Shown piece by piece: positions 1 to 8,946 of a stretch of 64,000 nucleotides of DNA (position 1 is the stretch's first letter; the number at the start of each line of letters is the position of its first letter). The notes below the pieces were generated by a model. It was not told the DNA's origin. It worked only from the letters and a program-made list of their open reading frames with translations, and made no database searches. Made by a program: the position numbers and the translations under genes. The DNA is from Falsiruegeria mediterranea M17 (GTDB lineage: Bacteria; Pseudomonadota; Alphaproteobacteria; Rhodobacterales; Rhodobacteraceae): assembly GCF_900302455.1 (NCBI RefSeq), contig NZ_ONZG01000011.1, positions 1-64,000 on the forward strand, written 5' to 3'.

Positions 1-50
1 GAGAACTCGTAAAACAGTGCCGCCTGCGCTTCCTGCTTGGGTCCCATCAT
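1..50 (-). CDS. Transposase, 5' end only (runs off left edge)
   Basis: Reading leftward from an ATG at 50-48, the sequence encodes MMGPKQEAQAALFYEF and then leaves the window. This start resembles the beginning of IS1182/IS5-type DDE transposases as I know them, which commonly open with a 'QAALFYEFSLE' stretch. A strong ribosome binding site, GGGAGG, lies just upstream at about 57-62. Only about 16 residues are visible, so the family call rests on that short similarity, and no catalytic residue can be seen. Confidence 0.55.
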   Translation of the reverse strand, partial: MMGPKQEAQAALFYEF

Positions 51-130
51 CGCCAATCCTCCCAATCAATAAGAGAATTGAATCAGCAGATCATGCCTCG
101 ATCAAGTATCAGTTTTTCAACAAAATCGGC
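1..130 (-). mobile_element. Right-hand end of an insertion sequence (boundary approximate)
   Basis: The transposase start at position 50 implies that an IS end lies shortly upstream. The stretch around 109-130, containing CAGTTTTTCAACAAAATCGG, looks like a typical IS terminal sequence. The other terminus is outside the window, so neither the inverted repeat nor a target duplication can be checked. The boundary at about 130 is a guess. Confidence 0.35.
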
Positions 131-258
131 TCAACGCGGACACCCGAAAACAAACGTCGGATGTCCGTTCCCCGAACCAAGGGGTTTGTTCACCTGGATC
201 TGATCTGTATCTTGTTTCCACTTTTCGGCACGAACTGGATCTCGCGCATCTATTGTCG

Positions 259-513
259 TCAGGCCTTGCGGATCAATCCGATCAGGAACAGCAAGATGAC
301 CGCCCCGATGGTCGCGTGAAACACCGACGCTATGAAACCGCCGCCAACGGAAAATCCAAGCGCCGGGAAAATCAACCCGGCCGCAAAGGCGCCGACAATG
401 CCGACGATGATGTTGCCAAAGATGCCGAATCCCCGGCCCTCCATCAGTTTGCCTGCAAACCACCCGGCCAAAGCCCCGATGATGAGCATCGCAAAGACGC
501 TGCTGAATTCCAT
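259..513 (-). CDS. GlsB/YeaQ/YmgE family small membrane protein
   Basis: This 84-residue protein is almost wholly hydrophobic and has three predicted membrane segments, near residues 3-20, 31-52 and 60-80. It is rich in glycine, with motifs such as GALAGWFAGKL and GNIIVGIVGAF that are typical of the transglycosylase-associated (GlsB/YeaQ/YmgE) family. Members are small inner-membrane proteins often induced by stress; their biochemical role is not settled. It is transcribed on its own, downstream of fnrL on the same strand with a gap of about 70 bases. Confidence 0.85.
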   Translation of the reverse strand: MEFSSVFAMLIIGALAGWFAGKLMEGRGFGIFGNIIVGIVGAFAAGLIFPALGFSVGGGFIASVFHATIGAVILLFLIGLIRKA

Positions 514-583
514 GACGTTACCCTTTCACTGTCTTGTTCATCCAAGACAAGCAGCCTTGCGTGTGTCAGGCAAGCCTTGAGAG

Positions 584-1327
584 TTAAATCAAGTAGCCGC
601 CGTCACTGTCATCACCCGCCTCGTCCATCAGTCGGCGCATGTCGGGGATGGTCACATGGCGTTTGCCTTCGAGCTGAATCACCCCGTCCTTTTTCAGGGC
701 CGAGATCTGACGGCTTACGGTTTCCAGCGTCAGGCCAAGGTAGTCGGCCATCGCCTCGCGCGTGAGTGGCAGGTCAAACGTCGTCGGGCCAGCATTCCCC
801 TTGGCAGCAACCGACGCGTCGCGGCGTGCGATGATCGACAACAGGCTGGCGATCTTTTCCCGCGCGGTCTTGCGCCCCAAAACCAGCATCCATTCGCGCG
901 CGGCGTCCAGCTCGTCCAACGTCATCTGCAACAGGCGGTGCGCGATGTGCGGCGTGCGCGCCATCAGCTCTTCGAACGGTTTCTTGCGGAAACAGCACAT
1001 GACAACATCCGTCGTCGCCACCACATTGTAAGCCGCGCCATCGCGACCAGGGCGCCCTACAAAATCCGACGGCAACAACAGGCCAACCATCTGGGTTCGG
1101 CCATCTTCCATCGTCTGCGTCAGCGTCGCGATACCGGACACGACAGAGCCCACAAAGCTCATCATGTCGCCGGACCAGATGATGGTCTGCCCCGCCTCGA
1201 AGGTGCGGTAGTATTTGATCTCCTCCAGCTCCAGCAATTCGTCGTGGTCGCAATGCGCGCACACAGCGCGATGCCGGATCGGACAATCCCCGCAAGCGGA
1301 GGGAACATGTAGTGTTTGAGCGGTCAT
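584..1327 (-). CDS. fnrL: Crp/Fnr family oxygen-sensing regulator FnrL
   Basis: Cytoplasmic regulator of anaerobic and microaerobic genes. Near the N-terminus it has CGDCPIRHRAVCAHC, the Cys cluster expected to hold an oxygen-labile [4Fe-4S] centre. A further CC pair lies near residue 115, where FNR has its fourth ligand. A cyclic-nucleotide-binding fold follows, and then a C-terminal helix-turn-helix (ADYLGLTLETVSRQISAL). I chose the ATG at 1327 (247 residues) over an in-frame TTG at 1339, which abuts the FNR box. It diverges from hemN, the classic arrangement in Rhodobacter relatives. The box 13 bases upstream suggests autoregulation. Confidence 0.93.
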   Translation of the reverse strand: MTAQTLHVPSACGDCPIRHRAVCAHCDHDELLELEEIKYYRTFEAGQTIIWSGDMMSFVGSVVSGIATLTQTMEDGRTQMVGLLLPSDFVGRPGRDGAAYNVVATTDVVMCCFRKKPFEELMARTPHIAHRLLQMTLDELDAAREWMLVLGRKTAREKIASLLSIIARRDASVAAKGNAGPTTFDLPLTREAMADYLGLTLETVSRQISALKKDGVIQLEGKRHVTIPDMRRLMDEAGDDSDGGYLI

Positions 1328-1339
1328 GATCTGCCCCAA

Positions 1340-1353
1340 TTGATCTGGGTCAA
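1340..1353. promoter_or_regulatory. FNR box between fnrL and hemN
   Basis: TTGATCTGGGTCAA matches the FNR consensus TTGAT-N4-ATCAA at all but one position of the second half. It sits between the divergent genes, 12 bases from the fnrL ATG and 35 bases from the hemN ATG. It could therefore activate hemN under low oxygen and repress or tune fnrL. Confidence 0.85.
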
Positions 1354-1388
1354 GGTTATTCGTTGAAGGTTCATATTACAGTATCGGA

Positions 1389-2744
1389 ATGATAGCGAAA
1401 TCCCAATTGGCTCAGCTCGGACTATTTGACGCGAAAGTCCCCCGCTACACGAGCTACCCGACCGCGCCCCACTTCAGCAATGACGTGGGGTCTGATCTTT
1501 TTGGGCAATGGATGTCTGAAATTGCACCAAAAAGTGCGATTTCCCTGTACATTCACGTGCCATTCTGTCGCCGCCTGTGTTGGTTCTGTGCCTGCCGTAC
1601 CCAGGGCACGCAATCAGACGATCCGGTGAAAGCGTATCTTGAAACACTGAAATCCGAGTTGCGCCTGATCGCAGACCGGCTGCCAAAGGGAATCACCCTG
1701 TCGCGGTTGCATTGGGGCGGCGGTACGCCGACCTTGCTGCAACCCGCGATGATGACGGAACTGGCGCAGGCGATCTTTGATGTGGCCCCTTTGGGCGACA
1801 ACGCCGAGTTCTCGGTCGAGATCGACCCCAACGAGATCGACGCAGACCGTCTGGATGCCTTGGCCGCGGCGGGCATGAACCGCGCCTCGATCGGGGTGCA
1901 GGATTTCGACCCTGTCATCCAGAAAACCATCGGCCGCATCCAAGGATATGACATCACCCGCGAGGCGGTCGAGATGATCCGCGAGCGCGGCATTGCCAGC
2001 CTGAACGCCGACATCCTATTTGGCTTGCCGCATCAGACCAAGGCACGAATGACGGAAAGCGTGCAGAAGCTGCTTTCGCTCAATCCGGACCGGGTTGCTC
2101 TTTATGGGTATGCTCATGTGCCTTGGATGGCCAAGCGACAACAGCTGATCCCTTCGGACAAACTGCCCACCCCCGAAGAGAGACTGGACTTGTTTGAGAC
2201 CGCCCGCCGCCTTTTCAAGTGGGACAATTACGCCGAAATCGGGATCGACCATTTCGCCACTCAGGACGACGGGCTGACCCACGCCCTCAAGGCCGGGCGG
2301 CTTAAGCGAAACTTTCAAGGCTACACCGACGATCAGGCCGATGTGCTGATCGGCGTTGGTGCCTCATCGATCTCTAAGTTTCCGGGTGGCTATGCCCAGA
2401 ACGCACCCGCCACCTCGGCTCACACAGCCGCCATTCGCGACGGTCGATTCTCGTCCTCGCGCGGCCATCGGTTCAAAGGGCAGGACATGCTGCGCAGCCG
2501 CCTGATCGAGGCTTTGATGTGCGATTTCCGGATCGACCGAGCCGAAATCCTGCGCGATCACGACATCTCCCCAAGCGACCTGAATGCGCTCTTTGACCAG
2601 GTCAATCGCGCCTTTGAAGGGGTCTTGCGGGTGTCGAACGAGGGACTGTTCATCCCCCCCGAGGCGCGCCCGCTGACGCGGATGATCGCGCGCGGGTTTG
2701 ATGAATACGACCTCAGCAAAGCCGGGCACAGCTCGGCCATCTGA
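1389..2744 (+). CDS. hemN: Oxygen-independent coproporphyrinogen III oxidase HemN
   Basis: Radical-SAM enzyme of heme and bacteriochlorophyll synthesis. It decarboxylates coproporphyrinogen III to protoporphyrinogen IX without oxygen, in the cytoplasm. The signature HVPFCRRLCWFCACRTQ places the cluster cysteines at residues 60, 64 and 67, with the extra Cys69 characteristic of true HemN rather than HemW. The glycine motif HWGGGTPTLL follows near residue 110. The length of 451 residues is close to E. coli HemN (457). The ATG at 1389 follows the FNR box, which implies induction when oxygen falls. Confidence 0.95.
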   Translation: MIAKSQLAQLGLFDAKVPRYTSYPTAPHFSNDVGSDLFGQWMSEIAPKSAISLYIHVPFCRRLCWFCACRTQGTQSDDPVKAYLETLKSELRLIADRLPKGITLSRLHWGGGTPTLLQPAMMTELAQAIFDVAPLGDNAEFSVEIDPNEIDADRLDALAAAGMNRASIGVQDFDPVIQKTIGRIQGYDITREAVEMIRERGIASLNADILFGLPHQTKARMTESVQKLLSLNPDRVALYGYAHVPWMAKRQQLIPSDKLPTPEERLDLFETARRLFKWDNYAEIGIDHFATQDDGLTHALKAGRLKRNFQGYTDDQADVLIGVGASSISKFPGGYAQNAPATSAHTAAIRDGRFSSSRGHRFKGQDMLRSRLIEALMCDFRIDRAEILRDHDISPSDLNALFDQVNRAFEGVLRVSNEGLFIPPEARPLTRMIARGFDEYDLSKAGHSSAI

Positions 2745-2768
2745 TCCGGAGGGGAGAGCCGGATCAGA

Positions 2769-2794
2769 GCGGCGGGCGCCCTGAGGCCCGCCGC
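2769..2794 (+). terminator. GC-rich hairpin after hemN
   Basis: A perfect 9-bp stem, GCGGCGGGC/GCCCGCCGC with an 8-base loop, lies 25 bases after the hemN stop. No clear T-run follows, so it is either a weak intrinsic terminator or an mRNA-stabilising hairpin. Confidence 0.5.
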
Positions 2795-2985
2795 ATCCCT
2801 TCCAAAAGACTTGACGGAACAGCCTGCGATTTCCGACACTCATAGGGTGAAAGGCCGCCGACCATAAGATCCGCGCGTCACGAGGCAGGCAGGTTACAAG
2901 ACCTCTGAACGAACACCTTGCAGTTCGTCTGACCCATTCGTGCAGCTTCGAAACCCGTGCTGTGCACCAGTCAGAGGGACATTAA

Positions 2986-4908
2986 ATGCGCGTCTTTTCA
3001 GTTCTAGGCCCAACCCAATCAGGCAAATCCACGCTCGTCGAGGCGATCAGCCGCCTAGACGGGCGATCCACCAAATTCAGCGTGTCCGATGTGGTTCACC
3101 TCCACAGTTTTTCCTACCTTGATGAGCCATGGTGTGCCGTTGACGTGAACGGCGGCGGCGATGCGCTTGCCTATGTCGGCCCCGCCATGGCGATCAGTGA
3201 CGCCGCCGTGATCGTCGTGCCGCCCGACCCTGACGCCGCCGTTCTGGCCGCACCCTATCTGCGCCTGGTCGAAGAGGCTGGCATTCCGAGTTTTCTATTC
3301 ATTAACAAAATGGACAACCCCAATGGCCGCATCCGCGACATCGTCGCAGCTCTGCAGGCCTATTGCACGCACCACATCACCCTGCGCCAGATCCCCATCC
3401 GCGAGAATGAACAAATCGTGGGCGCGATCGACCTGATATCAGAACGGGCCTGGAAGTATCAGGAGGGGCAACCCTCAGCCCTGATCGAATTGCCGTCTTC
3501 GGCCGAGGACCGCGAGCAGGAGGCCCGGACCGAACTCTTGGAAACTCTGTCGGATTTTGACGACAACCTGCTGGAGCAACTGATCGAAGACAAGCAGCCC
3601 CCCAGCGAAGAGGTCTTTGATCTGGCGGCCAAGGTGCTCCAGAACCACCAACTCATCCCCGCCTACCTTGGCGCTGCAAGCCACGCCAATGGGCTGACGC
3701 GGATGATGAAGGCCCTGCGTCACGAAGCTCCCGAGTTCGACATCGCCCGGGACAGGGATGAAGCAGGCGAAAAGGCACGCGCCATCGCAGGCTTTGCTGA
3801 CGTGAAGAAGCATATCGGCAAGATCACGGTCCTGCGCGGGTTGGGGGACGGCATCACGGCCCATGAAAGCCTGGGCAGCGATACCGTTGGCTCTTTGGTT
3901 GCCTTGGACACCAAGACCCAGATCGACCGGATCAACGCGGGCGAGATCGGGTTGGCAGTGAAATCTGATCACCTGAGCCCTGGCGCCATCTACGATGGTA
4001 CTGGTTCTTCTCCTCTGCCCGAATGGGCGACCAGCCACGCCCCCAGCCATCGACAAAAGGTCACCCCGACGCATGAGCGGGACGACGTTCGACTGTCGAA
4101 CGCACTTTCGCGTCTGAACGAAATCGACCCTGGATTGCACCAAAGACAAGATGAGCTGAGTGGTCACGCTATTTTGGGCACACAAGGCCCTCAACATATG
4201 CGGCGATTGTCCGAGAAACTGGCCGAAGACTTTGGCATCGAGGTCACGGCAGAGCCAGTGGAAACTGCCTATCGCGAGACGATCTCGAAATCCGTCGATC
4301 ACCGCCACCGCCATCGCAAGCAATCCGGCGGAGCCGGGCAGTTTGCAGATGTGGTGCTGACGATTGCTCCCTTACCCCGCGGATCGGGGTTTCAGTTCGA
4401 CGATACCGTCAAGGGGGGCGCTGTTCCCAAGAACTACATCCCCTCGGTCGAAGCCGGAGCTTTGGACGCGTTGACCGAAGGCCCCCAAGGGCACCCGGTG
4501 GTCGACGTCAAGGTCACCCTGACCGACGGCAAACACCACAACGTCGACAGCTCGGACTATGCGTTCAAGATGGCTGGCAAGGTCGCCGTGCGCGAGGCGA
4601 TTGGCATGGCAAAACCTGTGGTGCTGCAACCGATCCTGCACGCCGAGATTCACCTGCCAACGTCTTTTGTCGGGGACATGGTTCCGACGATCAGCAGCTT
4701 GCAAGGCCAGGTTCTGGGATTCGAGGCCAACCCAAACGCCACCGGATGGGAGATTTTCAACGCGCTGTTGCCTGCCGTCGCCGAGGATGAACTGCACCGC
4801 ACTATCGCCAGCTCAACACGTGGCACCGGTTGGGTGAACTTGAGCTTTGACCATTATGAGGAAATGCGCGGCCAAAGCACCAAAGCCAAGATGGCGCCCG
4901 CCAAATAG
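2986..4908 (+). CDS. Elongation factor G-like GTPase with altered G domain
   Basis: 640 residues with the translational-GTPase domain order of EF-G, but shorter than canonical EF-G (about 700). The P-loop is GPTQSGKST at residues 8-16 and the G4 motif is NKMD at 107-110. EF-G domains IV and V are recognisable (HRHRHRKQSGGAGQFADV; AGKVAVREAIGMAKPV). Two things are odd. The G1-G3 segment is much shorter, so switch I is largely missing. The usual DTPGH is replaced by DVNGGGD at 53-59, which removes the catalytic histidine. It belongs to the EF-G-like paralogues seen beside a normal fusA in alphaproteobacteria, and its role is unknown. No rpsL or tuf neighbours are present, so it is not the main EF-G. 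Confidence 0.8.
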   Translation: MRVFSVLGPTQSGKSTLVEAISRLDGRSTKFSVSDVVHLHSFSYLDEPWCAVDVNGGGDALAYVGPAMAISDAAVIVVPPDPDAAVLAAPYLRLVEEAGIPSFLFINKMDNPNGRIRDIVAALQAYCTHHITLRQIPIRENEQIVGAIDLISERAWKYQEGQPSALIELPSSAEDREQEARTELLETLSDFDDNLLEQLIEDKQPPSEEVFDLAAKVLQNHQLIPAYLGAASHANGLTRMMKALRHEAPEFDIARDRDEAGEKARAIAGFADVKKHIGKITVLRGLGDGITAHESLGSDTVGSLVALDTKTQIDRINAGEIGLAVKSDHLSPGAIYDGTGSSPLPEWATSHAPSHRQKVTPTHERDDVRLSNALSRLNEIDPGLHQRQDELSGHAILGTQGPQHMRRLSEKLAEDFGIEVTAEPVETAYRETISKSVDHRHRHRKQSGGAGQFADVVLTIAPLPRGSGFQFDDTVKGGAVPKNYIPSVEAGALDALTEGPQGHPVVDVKVTLTDGKHHNVDSSDYAFKMAGKVAVREAIGMAKPVVLQPILHAEIHLPTSFVGDMVPTISSLQGQVLGFEANPNATGWEIFNALLPAVAEDELHRTIASSTRGTGWVNLSFDHYEEMRGQSTKAKMAPAK

Positions 4909-4916
4909 AACCCGGA

Positions 4917-5153
4917 GCGCTCCCGCCCGTCGTTGGTGTCCCTTGCGGGACACCGCCTCCCGTTGGGCCGGGCTTCGCTTCGCTCGGCGGTTGGTGTTCA
5001 ACACTGGCGGTGTCCGCGAAACACACACGGCAGAAAAAGCTGACGTTCGACGACAACGCGAACCACAGGCGGACCCGCGCCGGGCAGCGCCCGGCGCTAC
5101 GCCCAAGGCCGCTAGCGGAGCTGACGCAGTCAGGTCTGCTCGGGCGCGGGAGC
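4917..5153. repeat. Palindromic intergenic repeat, copy A
   Basis: About 237 bp between the 3' ends of the EF-G-like gene and yejF. It opens with GCGCTCCCGCCCGTCG and closes with CTCGGGCGCGGGAGC, an imperfect terminal inverted repeat. Inside are a perfect 8-bp hairpin GGTGTCCC-TTGC-GGGACACC (4935-4954), the block CTCCCGTTGGGCCGGGC, the block CTTCGCTTCGCTCGG, a GC-rich hairpin GCGCCGGGC/GCCCGGCGC near 5078-5097, and GCTGACGCAGTCAGG. The same layout recurs at 21634, 48681 and, in part, at 57739 and 59237. The position between converging genes suggests a bidirectional transcription end or a selfish repeat. Confidence 0.85.
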
Positions 5154-5167
5154 CCACCCCCTTTTGC

Positions 5168-6745
5168 CTACCCAGCTGCTGCGATCAGTTCGCGGGTGTA
5201 GTCCGCCTTTGGCGCTTCGAACAGCGCCTCTGATGGGCCCATTTCGACCACATCGCCCTGTTTCATCACCATCACTTGGTGCGACATCGCACGCACCACT
5301 CTCAGGTCATGCGAGATGAACAGATAGGCCAGCCCATATTTCTGCTGCAGGTTCCGCAGCAGCTCGACAATCTGCACCTGAACCGTCATGTCCAAAGCAC
5401 TTGTCGGCTCGTCCAGAACCAGCAGTTTGGGCCGCAGCACCATCGCTCGCGCAATCGCGATCCGCTGGCGCTGCCCGCCCGAGAACTCATGCGGGTAACG
5501 GTCCATTGCCGCCAGATCCAACCCTGTCTCTTCCATCACCTCGGCTACCAGGTCGCGGGGCGCGCGGTGTGGATCGACGTTGTGCACCGCAAGCCCCTCG
5601 GCGATGATCTGGGCGCAGGTCATACGCGGACTGAGCGAGCCGAACGGGTCCTGGAATACGATCTGCATATCCTTGCGCAGCCGACGCAGCTCTCGCGTGG
5701 ACCACTTGCGCACGTCCTGATCGCGGTAAGTGATGCCACCATCGGACGAAATCAGCCGCATCAGGGCCAGAGCCAGCGTGGTTTTGCCCGAGCCGGATTC
5801 GCCGACAATGCCGAGTGTCTCGCCCGCCCGGACACTGATCGTGGCGTCATTGACCGCCTTCACGTGGCCAACCGTCCGCTTCATAAACCCGCGCTGGATC
5901 GGGAACCAGACGCGCAAACCGTCGGTATGGGCAATCACCTCGGCATCAGATGCGATGGGTTCAGGAACGCCTGACGGCTCAGCCGCCAGCAGTTTTTGCG
6001 TGTAAGGATGCTGGGGATTGTCAAAAATCTCAGCTGTCGGACCGGTTTCAACGATCTCGCCGTCCTTCATCACGCACACCCGGTCCGCAATCCGCCGCAC
6101 GATGCCCAGATCATGGGTGATAAAGAGCATCCCCATGTTCTCGGCTTTCTGCAATTCAGCCAGTAGTTCCAGTATCTGCGCCTGAATGGTCACGTCCAGC
6201 GCCGTCGTCGGCTCATCCGCGATCAGAACATCGGGCTTGTTGGCCAGAGCCATAGCGATCATCACCCGCTGGCGCTGCCCCCCCGACAGCTGATGGGGAT
6301 AGCTGTCCAACCGATCCTGCGGGTCACGGATGCCCACCTTGGTCAGCAGGTCGACAATGCGCTGTTTGGCTGCTTCACCCACCACGCCCTGGTGCAGAGC
6401 CAGCGACTCCGCCATCTGCTTGGAGATGGTGTGCAGCGGGTTGAGCGAGGTCATCGGCTCTTGGAAAATAAAGCTGATGTCGTTGCCGCGCACCTTCTGC
6501 AGGCGCTGTTCATCGGCGCCGATCATCTCTTGCCCGTCATAGGTCACGGACCCTTCGACCTCGGCGCTGCCAGCAAGAAGAGAGACGGTCGACAAGGCCG
6601 TCACCGACTTGCCGGAACCGGATTCACCCACAAGGGCCACGGTTTCTCCGCGATCGACAGCAAAGGACACGCCCTTGACCGCTTGGGTCAGCTGTCCGTC
6701 TTGGCGGAACGACACGCGCAGATCGTTGACTTCCATCAAGCTCAT
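5168..6745 (-). CDS. yejF: Peptide ABC transporter, dual ATPase subunit (YejF)
   Basis: Energy-coupling subunit of an oligopeptide importer on the cytoplasmic face of the inner membrane. The 525-residue protein is two fused ABC modules. Each has a Walker A (GESGSGKS, near residues 40 and 315), a signature (LSGGQRQR and FSGGQRQR) and a Walker B (LIADEPT and LVLDEPT). Single-chain double ATPases of this length are typical of YejF, whereas Opp/Dpp use two proteins. It overlaps yejE by 4 bases and is the last gene of the minus-strand yejABEF operon. In E. coli, Yej also imports microcin C. Confidence 0.93.
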   Translation of the reverse strand: MSLMEVNDLRVSFRQDGQLTQAVKGVSFAVDRGETVALVGESGSGKSVTALSTVSLLAGSAEVEGSVTYDGQEMIGADEQRLQKVRGNDISFIFQEPMTSLNPLHTISKQMAESLALHQGVVGEAAKQRIVDLLTKVGIRDPQDRLDSYPHQLSGGQRQRVMIAMALANKPDVLIADEPTTALDVTIQAQILELLAELQKAENMGMLFITHDLGIVRRIADRVCVMKDGEIVETGPTAEIFDNPQHPYTQKLLAAEPSGVPEPIASDAEVIAHTDGLRVWFPIQRGFMKRTVGHVKAVNDATISVRAGETLGIVGESGSGKTTLALALMRLISSDGGITYRDQDVRKWSTRELRRLRKDMQIVFQDPFGSLSPRMTCAQIIAEGLAVHNVDPHRAPRDLVAEVMEETGLDLAAMDRYPHEFSGGQRQRIAIARAMVLRPKLLVLDEPTSALDMTVQVQIVELLRNLQQKYGLAYLFISHDLRVVRAMSHQVMVMKQGDVVEMGPSEALFEAPKADYTRELIAAAG

Positions 6746-7848
6746 GAGAAGGTCTTTCTTGGATCAAACGCATCGCGCACGCCTTCGAAAATGAAGACCA
6801 GAAGCGAAAGCATGATGGCAAAGGTGAAGAACGCGGTGAAAGCAAGCCACGGCGCATTCAGGTTGTTTTTGGCTTGCAAGGTCATCTCGCCAAGCGAAGG
6901 GGCTGACGAAGGCAAGCCAAATCCCAAGAAATCGAGTGAGGCCAATCCACCGATGGTGCCGGTCACAATGAACGGCATGAAGGTCAGCGTTGCCACCATG
7001 GCATTGGGCAACATGTGACGGCGCATGATGGTGATGTTGCCCACCCCGAGCGCCTTGGCGGCGCGCACATATTCCAGATTCCGCGCACGCAAGAATTCGG
7101 CGCGCACCACGCCCACAAGCCCGGTCCAGCCAAATAGGATCATCAAGGCAACCAACAGCCAGAAACTGCGACCTAGAATGGCAAACATGATGATGATGAC
7201 ATAGAGCGACGGCGTGGCTGACCAGATCTCGATCACACGTTGGAAGATCAAGTCAGTCCAGCCGCCGAAGTAGCCCTGCACCGCGCCTGCAACGACGCCC
7301 AGAATGCTGGCCACGCCTGTTACAAGCAGTGTGAACAGGATCGACAGGCGGAAGCCGTAGATCACCCGCGCCAGCACGTCACGCTTGGCGCTGTCGGTGC
7401 CCAACAGGTTCTGGCCATTGGGCGGCAGCGGTGCTGCGCCTGGGCGGTCGACTGTGGTGTTGAACGAATAGGGGATCGGCGGCCAGACGGCCCAACCTTT
7501 TTCGAACCCCTCGGCTTGAAACGTGCCCGCGCTGATCTGTTCCAGCATCTCTTCGGGCTCATCAAAGCACTCTTCCAACCCGCCGCTTGCGATCAGGCAT
7601 TTGACCTCGGGATCGCCATAGATCGCTTCGGTTTGAAAATCGCCGCCAAAGGCGGTTTCGGGGTAAAAGTTGAAAACGGGTGTGAAGTATTCGCCCCGGT
7701 AATTCACCAGGATCGGCTTGTCGTTTGCGATGAACTCGGCGAACAGCGACAGGGTGAACAGCACCGAGAAGATGATCAGCGACCAATAGGCCCGGCCGTT
7801 CTTGCGGAAATTGCGCCAGCGGCGTTGGTTGAGGGGGGAAAGTGCCAT
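6742..7848 (-). CDS. yejE: Peptide ABC transporter permease (YejE)
   Basis: Inner-membrane permease of 368 residues. It has an N-terminal membrane helix (about residues 20-42), a long periplasmic segment up to about residue 150, and then a binding-protein-dependent transport domain with five more helices. The EAA loop that docks the ATPase reads EYVRAAKALGVGNITIMRRH. The large insert after helix 1 is characteristic of YejE compared with DppC. The gene lies 3 bases after yejB and overlaps yejF, so the subunits are probably translationally coupled. Confidence 0.92.
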   Translation of the reverse strand: MALSPLNQRRWRNFRKNGRAYWSLIIFSVLFTLSLFAEFIANDKPILVNYRGEYFTPVFNFYPETAFGGDFQTEAIYGDPEVKCLIASGGLEECFDEPEEMLEQISAGTFQAEGFEKGWAVWPPIPYSFNTTVDRPGAAPLPPNGQNLLGTDSAKRDVLARVIYGFRLSILFTLLVTGVASILGVVAGAVQGYFGGWTDLIFQRVIEIWSATPSLYVIIIMFAILGRSFWLLVALMILFGWTGLVGVVRAEFLRARNLEYVRAAKALGVGNITIMRRHMLPNAMVATLTFMPFIVTGTIGGLASLDFLGFGLPSSAPSLGEMTLQAKNNLNAPWLAFTAFFTFAIMLSLLVFIFEGVRDAFDPRKTFS

Positions 7849-7851
7849 GAA

Positions 7852-8937
7852 TTACCCCTCGCGACTTTCAAAGTCGATGCGTGGATCGACCAGGACATAC
7901 ATCAGGTCCGACAGGATGCCGACCACAAGGCTCATGAGGCCAAAGATGAAGAGCGTGCCGAAGATCACCGGATAGTCCCGCGCCACCGCGGCCTCAAACC
8001 CCAGTCGTCCCAAACCGTCGAGCGAAAAGATCGTCTCAATGATAATCGAGCCTGAGAAGAAGACGCCGATGAACACTGCCGGAAACCCCGCGATCACGAT
8101 CAACATGGCGTTGCGGAAGACGTGGCCATACAGAACCTTGCTTTCGCTCAGCCCCTTGGCGCGGGCGGTCATGACATAGTGTTTTTTGATCTCATCCAGG
8201 AACGAGTTCTTGGTGAGCAGTGTCAGCGTGGCAAAGGCCGAGATGGTCGAGGCGATGACCGGTAGTGCGATGTGCCAGAAATAGTCGCCGATCTTGCCCA
8301 ACAGGCTCAGCTCGTCAAAGTTGTCGCTGGTCAGCCCCCTTAGCGGAAAGATCTGCCAGTACGAGCCACCGGCAAAGAGCACCAGCAACAGGATTGCGAA
8401 CAGAAAGCCGGGGATCGCATAAGCCACGATGATCGCGCCGCTTGTCCATGTATCGAATGTGGACCCATCGCGCACGGCCTTGCGAATACCAAGCGGGATC
8501 GACACCAAGTAGGCGATCAGGGTGGACCATAGGCCAAGTGAGATCGACACCGGCATCTTTTCCAAAACCAGATCGATAACGCTGATGGAACGGAAGTAGC
8601 TTTCACCGAAGTCGAGCGTCATGTAATTGCCCAGCATGGTCAAGAACCGTTCGAGCGGTGGCTTGTCAAAGCCGAACTCTTTCTCAAGCTCGGCGATGAA
8701 TTCGGGCGGCAGGCCGCGTGCGCCGACGTATTCTTCGTTCGGGGCGCCGGATTGTGTCTGAACGTCATCACCCCCGCCAGCGAAGCCTTCGAACACATCG
8801 CCGCCGCCTTGCAGTTCGGCAATGATCTGTTCGACCGGGCCCCCGGGGACAAATTGCACCAGTGTGAAGTTGACGATCATGATGCCCAAAAGGGTCGGGA
8901 TCACCAGCAACAGGCGTCTTAGGATATAGGCTCCCAT
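7852..8937 (-). CDS. yejB: Peptide ABC transporter permease (YejB)
   Basis: Partner permease of YejE, 361 residues with about six membrane helices. The N-terminus [20 protein letters not shown] is typical of DppB/OppB/YejB proteins. A periplasmic loop at about residues 35-110 precedes the transport domain, and the EAA motif is near residues 225-245 ([19 protein letters not shown]). It is 9 bases downstream of yejA and 3 bases upstream of yejE. With YejE it forms the channel for peptides delivered by YejA. Confidence 0.92.
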   Translation of the reverse strand: MGAYILRRLLLVIPTLLGIMIVNFTLVQFVPGGPVEQIIAELQGGGDVFEGFAGGGDDVQTQSGAPNEEYVGARGLPPEFIAELEKEFGFDKPPLERFLTMLGNYMTLDFGESYFRSISVIDLVLEKMPVSISLGLWSTLIAYLVSIPLGIRKAVRDGSTFDTWTSGAIIVAYAIPGFLFAILLLVLFAGGSYWQIFPLRGLTSDNFDELSLLGKIGDYFWHIALPVIASTISAFATLTLLTKNSFLDEIKKHYVMTARAKGLSESKVLYGHVFRNAMLIVIAGFPAVFIGVFFSGSIIIETIFSLDGLGRLGFEAAVARDYPVIFGTLFIFGLMSLVVGILSDLMYVLVDPRIDFESREG

Positions 8938-8946
8938 GGGTCTGGC

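Noticed and set aside
2795-2985. Possible riboswitch in the 190 bases before the EF-G-like gene
   Set aside because: Some short stems can be drawn, but no class-defining core (SAM-II, glycine, guanidine) is present.
2986-4908. EF-G-like gene as a Tet(M)-type tetracycline resistance protein
   Set aside because: The domain IV/V sequence follows EF-G rather than ribosomal protection proteins, and no resistance context is present.
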